DNA of 64,000 nt from Streptomyces sp. ST2-7A (GTDB lineage Bacteria > Actinomycetota > Actinomycetes > Streptomycetales > Streptomycetaceae): contig NZ_JAJUWS010000009.1 in NCBI RefSeq assembly GCF_021390475.1, positions 1-64,000 of the forward strand, read 5' to 3'. This document shows, in pieces, positions 59,553 through 64,000 of the stretch (positions are counted from its first letter, which is position 1; every line of letters starts with the position of its first letter). The translations under genes were made by a program, and so were the position numbers. The notes below the pieces were generated by a model. That model saw only the letters and a list, made by a program, of their open reading frames with translations, was not told the DNA's origin and did not search any database.

Positions 59553-60014
59553 TCAGCTGCTGCGCAGCACCCGTCCGTCGGAGTCGGTCACCCCGTCGCT
59601 GGCCAGCAGGTAGATGCCGTCGATCAGGGCCCAGATGCCGAGCCCGCCGCAGGTCAGCAGTTGGGCGATGGCCAGACCGTAGTGGCCGGTGTACCAGCGG
59701 CCGGCACCCACGCCGCCGACCAGGATCTGCAGCAACCCGGCGATCAGCTTGGTCTTCGAGGAGTACGGCCGTCCGTGGACGTCGTACCCGTACGGGGCGT
59801 TGGGGTCCGCGGCGTACGCGCCCTGCGGGTAGCCGCCCGGCTGGGCGTACCCACCGGGGTAGCCGTAGCCCCCGGCCTGCTGCTGTCCGTACTCCGGCTG
59901 CCCGGGCAGCCCGGGCTGCCCCGGCGTCCCGGCCCCGGGGCCCCACTGCTGCCCGCCGTAGGGGTTCTGCTGCGAGGGGTCGGAGGGCGAGCCGTAGGGA
60001 TTCTGGTCGGACAC
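59553..60014 (-). CDS. TM2-domain membrane protein with Gly/Tyr/Gln-rich N-terminus
   Basis: A 153-residue protein. An 85-residue disordered N-terminus rich in Gly, Tyr, Gln and Pro (EYGQQQAGGYGYPGGYAQPG) precedes a TM2 domain almost identical to that at 58301. Such prion-like tails may mediate assembly at the membrane. GTG 60014 follows GGGGGA. The duplicated TM2 domain suggests a paralogous pair around the DUF2752 gene. Confidence 0.9.
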   Translation of the reverse strand: MSDQNPYGSPSDPSQQNPYGGQQWGPGAGTPGQPGLPGQPEYGQQQAGGYGYPGGYAQPGGYPQGAYAADPNAPYGYDVHGRPYSSKTKLIAGLLQILVGGVGAGRWYTGHYGLAIAQLLTCGGLGIWALIDGIYLLASDGVTDSDGRVLRSS

Positions 60015-60306
60015 TTTTCCCCCTGGTGGTTCGGTCGTGTGGCCGGTCGGGTCTGGTTTACCGGGGCCGCGCTCTTCCGCGCGGCGGTGTGACCGGCCAC
60101 GCACATCCTGCCGGCGACATCCGGCGGCGGGAACAGCGGTCGTCGGGTTACCGTCGAGAGGCGTTGTGCGGTTTTCCCGTTTGACACGGAGGCGGGAGGT
60201 ACCGTCACACTCCGCACCATGATGCCGTGGGAACCGCCCGCGGAAACGGCCGATACGGCTTCCGGGGCTTCCCGGTGTCCCGACCGACGGAGAGAAGAGC
60301 GAGAAG

Positions 60307-63252
60307 TTGCCCCCGACCAGCGAGACCGCGAACGGCGGACGTCGACTTGTCATCGTCGAGTCCCCCGCCAAAGCCAAGACGATCAAGGGCTACCTCGGCC
60401 CCGGCTACGTGGTCGAGGCCAGTGTGGGGCACATCCGCGACCTGCCCGGCAGCGCCGCGGAGGTGCCGGCGAAGTACAAGGGACGCCCGTGGGCCCGGCT
60501 CGGCGTCAACGTGGACGAGGACTTCGAGCCGCTGTACGTCATCAACAGCGACAAGAAGGACCAGGTCAAGAAGCTCAAGGACCTGCTCGCCGAGTCCGAC
60601 GAGCTCTACCTCGCCACCGATGAGGACCGCGAGGGCGAGGCCATCGCCTGGCACCTGCGGGAGGTCCTCAAGCCCAAGGTGCCGGTCCGCCGCATGGTGT
60701 TCCACGAGATCACGCGGGACGCCATCCGGGAGGCCGTCGCCAACCCCCGCGAGCTGAACCAGCGCCTGGTCGACGCGCAGGAGACCCGCCGCATCCTGGA
60801 CCGTCTCTACGGCTTCGAGGTCTCCCCGGTGCTGTGGAAGAAGGTCATGCCGCGGCTGTCCGCCGGCCGTGTGCAGTCCGTCGCCACCCGCCTGGTCGTG
60901 GAGCGCGAGCGCGAGCGGATCGCCTTCCGCTCCGCCGAGTACTGGGACCTCACCGGCACCTTCGCCGGCGCGGGCCCGGCCGGCGTCGCCGGGGACCCCG
61001 GCGACGTCGAGGCGTTCGCCGCGCGCCTGGTCTCGGTGGACGGCCGCCGGGTCGCCCAGGGCCGCGACTTCGGTCCCGACGGGATGCTGCGCGACCCCGG
61101 CCGGGTGACGCACCTGGACGAGGCGAACGCCCGCGCGCTGGCCGGAGCCCTCGCGGACACCGACTTCGCCGTCCGCGCGGTGGAGTCCAAGCCCTACCGT
61201 CGCTCCCCGTACGCGCCGTTCCGCACCACGACCCTCCAGCAGGAGGCGTCCCGCAAGCTCGGCATGGGCGCCAAGTCCACCATGCAGGTGGCGCAGCGGC
61301 TGTACGAGAACGGCTTCATCACCTACATGCGGACCGACTCCATCACCCTCTCCGGCACGGCGGTGCAGGCGGCCCGGGCCCAGGTCACCCAGTTGTACGG
61401 CGCGGATTACCTGCCGGACAAGCCCCGCTCGTACGCCGGGAAGGTGAAGAACGCGCAGGAGGCGCACGAGGCGATCCGCCCCTCCGGCGACCGCTTCCGC
61501 ACGCCCGCCGAGACCGGTCTGACCGGCGAGCAGTTCCGGCTGTACGAGCTGATCTGGAAGCGGACCGTCGCCTCCCAGATGAAGGACGCCGTCGGCCAGT
61601 CGGTGACCGTGCGGGTCGGCGGCCGGGCCGCCGACGGGCGGGAGTGCGAGTTCACCGCCTCCGGCAAGGTCATCACCTTCCACGGCTTCCTCAAGGCCTA
61701 CGTGGAGGGCTCCGACGACCCCGAGGCCGAGCTGGACGACCGCGAGCGCCGGCTGCCCCGGGTCGCCGAGGGCGACCCGCTCTCGGCCCGCGAGATGTCG
61801 GTGGACGGCCACGCCACCAAGCCGCCCGCCCGTTACACCGAGGCGACGCTGGTCAAGGAGCTGGAGGAGCGGGAGATCGGTCGCCCCTCCACCTACGCCT
61901 CGATCATCGGCACGATCCTGGACCGCCGCTACGTCTTCAAGAAGGGCACCGCCCTGGTGCCCTCGTTCCTCTCCTTCGCCGTGGTCAACCTGCTCGAGCA
62001 GCACTTCGGTCGGCTGGTGGACTACGACTTCACCGCCCGGATGGAGGACGACCTCGACCGGATCGCGGCCGGCGAGGCGGAGTCGGTGCCCTGGCTGCAC
62101 CGCTTCTACTTCGGGGAGAGCACGCCGGGTGACGGCACCGACGTGCCCGCCGGCGCGAGCGCCGCCGCGGCGGCCGACGGCGACCACCTGGGTGGCTTGA
62201 AGGAACTGGTCACCGATCTGGGTGCGATCGATGCCCGCGAGGTGTCCTCCTTCCGGGTGGACGAGGACATCATGCTGCGGGTGGGCCGCTACGGCCCCTA
62301 CCTGGAGGGTCCCGCCGAGCCGGGGGAGAACGGCGAGGCCGCCACCCGGCGCGCGGATGTCCCCGAGGACCTGCCGCCGGACGAGCTGACCCCCGAGCTG
62401 GCCCGTGAGCTGCTGGCCAAGCCCACCGGCGACCACGAACTGGGCACCGATCCGGAGACGGGCCGCCCCATCGTCGCCCGGGACGGCCGGTACGGCCCCT
62501 ACGTCACCGAGGTGCTTCCGGAGGACACCCCGAAGAGCGGCAAGAACGCCATCAAGCCGCGTACCGCTTCGCTCTTCAGTTCGATGTCGCTGGACACGGT
62601 GACGTTGGAGGACGCGCTGCGGTTGCTCTCGCTGCCCCGGGTGGTGGGCACCGACCCGGAGAGCGACGCGGAGATCACCGCGCAGAACGGCCGCTACGGC
62701 CCGTACCTGAAGAAGGGCACGGACTCGCGGTCGCTCTCCTCGGAGGACCAGCTGTTCACCATCACGCTGCAGGAGGCGCTGGCGATCTACGCCCAGCCCA
62801 AGCAGCGCGGTCGGGCGGCGGCCAAGCCGCCGCTCAAGGAGCTGGGCACCGACCCGGTGACGGAGCGTCCGGTGGTGGTCAAGGACGGGCGATTCGGCCC
62901 GTACGTCACGGACGGCGAGACCAACGCGACCCTGCGCCGGGACGACGAGGTGGAGACCATCACGCCGGAGCGCGGCTACGAGCTCCTCGCGGAGAAGCGG
63001 GCCAAGGGGCCGGCGAAGAAGACCGCGAAGAAGACGGCCGCCAAGAAGACCGCGGCGAAGAAGACGGCCACGAAGAAGACGGCGGCCAAGAAGACCGCCG
63101 CGAAGGCCACGGCGAAGAAGACCGCGACGACCGCCGCGGGCAAGACCGCCGCGAAGAAGGCCACGACGAAGAAGGCCGCGACCGGGAAGGCGACGGCGGG
63201 GCGCAGTACGGCCGGGGCGGGGGCCTCCTCCGGCGCCGGCGACGCCGGCTGA
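60307..63252 (+). CDS. topA: DNA topoisomerase I
   Basis: A 981-residue type IA topoisomerase that relaxes negative supercoils. The Toprim domain is LVIVESPAKAKTIKGYLG with the DEDREGEAIAWHL acidic triad. The active-site tyrosine lies in ENGFITYMRTDS. There is no Zn-finger domain; instead the C-terminus has four Topo-C repeats (each with an RYGPYL- or RFGPYV-type turn), then a Lys/Ala tail (KKTAAKKTATKKTAAKK) that speeds processivity in actinobacteria. The start is TTG 60307, the only sensible start before the conserved N-terminus, with AGAGAAG upstream; the rare TTG may lower translation. Confidence 0.97.
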   Translation: MPPTSETANGGRRLVIVESPAKAKTIKGYLGPGYVVEASVGHIRDLPGSAAEVPAKYKGRPWARLGVNVDEDFEPLYVINSDKKDQVKKLKDLLAESDELYLATDEDREGEAIAWHLREVLKPKVPVRRMVFHEITRDAIREAVANPRELNQRLVDAQETRRILDRLYGFEVSPVLWKKVMPRLSAGRVQSVATRLVVERERERIAFRSAEYWDLTGTFAGAGPAGVAGDPGDVEAFAARLVSVDGRRVAQGRDFGPDGMLRDPGRVTHLDEANARALAGALADTDFAVRAVESKPYRRSPYAPFRTTTLQQEASRKLGMGAKSTMQVAQRLYENGFITYMRTDSITLSGTAVQAARAQVTQLYGADYLPDKPRSYAGKVKNAQEAHEAIRPSGDRFRTPAETGLTGEQFRLYELIWKRTVASQMKDAVGQSVTVRVGGRAADGRECEFTASGKVITFHGFLKAYVEGSDDPEAELDDRERRLPRVAEGDPLSAREMSVDGHATKPPARYTEATLVKELEEREIGRPSTYASIIGTILDRRYVFKKGTALVPSFLSFAVVNLLEQHFGRLVDYDFTARMEDDLDRIAAGEAESVPWLHRFYFGESTPGDGTDVPAGASAAAAADGDHLGGLKELVTDLGAIDAREVSSFRVDEDIMLRVGRYGPYLEGPAEPGENGEAATRRADVPEDLPPDELTPELARELLAKPTGDHELGTDPETGRPIVARDGRYGPYVTEVLPEDTPKSGKNAIKPRTASLFSSMSLDTVTLEDALRLLSLPRVVGTDPESDAEITAQNGRYGPYLKKGTDSRSLSSEDQLFTITLQEALAIYAQPKQRGRAAAKPPLKELGTDPVTERPVVVKDGRFGPYVTDGETNATLRRDDEVETITPERGYELLAEKRAKGPAKKTAKKTAAKKTAAKKTATKKTAAKKTAAKATAKKTATTAAGKTAAKKATTKKAATGKATAGRSTAGAGASSGAGDAG

Positions 63253-63313
63253 TCCGCCGGCGGCCCGTCCGGCCGCCCGCGTCCGGCCACCCATCGGTCG
63301 GATCATCCCGCCA

Positions 63314-63350
63314 CCGGCCCCGGCCCGGATTCCCTCCGGGCCGGGGCCGG
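63314..63350 (+). terminator. Terminator of topA
   Basis: Perfect 16-bp stem ccggccccggcccgga / tccgggccggggccgg with loop ttccc, 62 bases after the topA stop. The remainder of 63253-63787 is gene-free and should contain the promoter of the next gene. Confidence 0.9.
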
Positions 63351-63787
63351 GGCGCGTGTACCGCCCCTCACTCTTTGTTCGCTCCTCCACCCCGGTGTCC
63401 CGGTACCCATCGGCGCGACACGCCCGACCGGTACACCGCCCCCGGGGGCGTGAGGGGTGACATGCCCCACGTCGGCCCGCTCCCTCCGCGCTCCCGACCC
63501 CGCACCCGTCGGGCTCCCCCGCCCCGCTCGGCCTCCCCACCCGGTGGCCCGGAACGCGGTGGTGCGTCCGTTTCACACCCCCGTCCGGGGCACCGGCGCC
63601 GTTCGGCGCGCCCCTCCGGTCCGCTCCCGGCGCGAAGAGGATTTTCCGAGAGCGGCTTCCCGGGTCGCGCGCCCCCAACCACCCATCGGGAAGCCTGTTT
63701 CCCGACACTCCGTCACCCCGTCCCGATGGGCTGTCCAACCCCCGGGGACCTCGGCGGGGCGTCGGCCCCGGGCGCTACGCTGGCCGA

Positions 63788-64000
63788 ATGACGCGAGCGG
63801 AGGAACCCGGGGCCGAGAGCCCCGCGGGTGGTGTCATCGACGAGGCACTGGCGACGGAGTCCCGGGGGCGTGCGCCCCGGGCGCTGTTGCGCGTGCCCGC
63901 CCTGCGCCGGCTGTGGGAGGCACGGCTCGCCGGCGGCGTGGCGGATGTTCTCGCCCTGCTGGTGCTGTTGGTGTTGACCTTTCAGGCCGCCGCCGTGGCC
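63788..64000 (+). CDS. N-terminus of a membrane protein, probably the MFS-dTMP kinase fusion (partial)
   Basis: A frame from ATG 63788 runs to the window edge (71 codons): MTRAEEPGAESPAGGVIDEA, then PALRRLWEARLAGGVADVLA and LLVLLVLTFQAAAVA, the start of a first TM helix of major-facilitator type. In Streptomyces the gene next to topA encodes a large protein with an N-terminal MFS-like domain and a C-terminal thymidylate kinase. That identity is inferred from position and the opening residues. Confidence 0.7.
   Translation, partial: MTRAEEPGAESPAGGVIDEALATESRGRAPRALLRVPALRRLWEARLAGGVADVLALLVLLVLTFQAAAVA

Noticed and set aside
60205..63738. 1177-codon open frame on the minus strand opposite topA
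   Set aside because: It is an antisense shadow of a verified gene created by extreme GC3; no ribosome site or domain is seen.
1..64000. CRISPR arrays, tRNA or rRNA genes
   Set aside because: No regularly spaced repeats, no T-loop/anticodon-like cloverleaf and no rRNA signature were noticed on reading both strands; small ones could be missed by eye.

Overview
The window is high-GC, densely coded actinobacterial chromosome, almost certainly Streptomyces or a close relative. The evidence is third-codon-position GC saturation, frequent GTG starts, ATGA/GTGA stop-start overlaps, bldG followed by its anti-sigma-like partner gene, a DasR-type operator, a 6C RNA, and DUF397/DUF5753 HTH modules. From about 17 kb rightwards the gene order (crp, nth, marP-like, acs, CooC-like ATPase, HAD phosphatase, tad locus, DUF1998 helicase, bldG, topA, MFS/dTMP-kinase start) matches, from memory, the conserved Streptomyces core around S. 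coelicolor SCO3540-SCO3580.

Region 1 (1-8.3 kb) is accessory DNA. It holds an IS transposase tail, a MobC gene followed by a destroyed relaxase, an APH-fold kinase, and a minus-strand cassette that is the most interesting part of the window. That cassette has a 53-residue peptide gene with an excellent ribosome binding site, a perfect 15-bp hairpin, a JmjC/cupin_4 oxygenase gene and an aldo/keto reductase gene, arranged like a small RiPP (modified peptide) cluster. Next come a HAD phosphatase, a DUF5919 HTH regulator overlapping a NUDIX gene, an HD-domain gene, an IS-associated coiled-coil remnant and a VapBC-like toxin-antitoxin pair whose toxin tail has been recombined.

Region 2 (8.7-19.9 kb) carries a cold-shock protein with a DEAD-box RNA helicase, a MerR-like regulator behind a structured leader, and a secreted GH19 chitinase with a consensus DasR operator upstream. 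It also has a decayed two-component system, a translationally coupled HATPase / CmtR-like sensor / P1B metal ATPase operon, an HTH regulator with tandemly duplicated DUF397 genes, an EF-hand protein and a nonapeptide serine-repeat protein.

Region 3 (19.9-42 kb) is housekeeping: a hydroxyacid dehydrogenase, an endo/exonuclease/phosphatase-fold protein, NUDIX and metallo-beta-lactamase enzymes, Crp, endonuclease III, a CoA-type NUDIX and a MarP-like membrane protease. It continues with an epoxide-hydrolase-like enzyme, a holin-like membrane protein, acetyl-CoA synthetase, a SulP transporter fused to carbonic anhydrase, a lipoprotein polysaccharide deacetylase, a CooC/MinD-type ATPase, a degenerate Fic-like protein and a HAD-IB phosphatase.

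Region 4 (42-50 kb) opens with a clear 6C small RNA and continues into a tad/Flp pilus operon (CpaE-, CpaF-, TadB- and TadC-like proteins, a pilin-like peptide, and TadE-like pseudopilins), with nearly every pair of genes overlapping. Several of its proteins are swollen by low-complexity inserts.

Region 5 (50-64 kb) has a MrfA-type helicase, bldG and its partner, an acidic lipoprotein, a methyltransferase, a baeRF3 protein and two TM2-domain genes flanking a DUF2752 gene. It ends with topoisomerase I on a TTG start and the beginning of a membrane protein likely to be the MFS-dTMP kinase fusion. I saw no rRNA, tRNA or CRISPR array.
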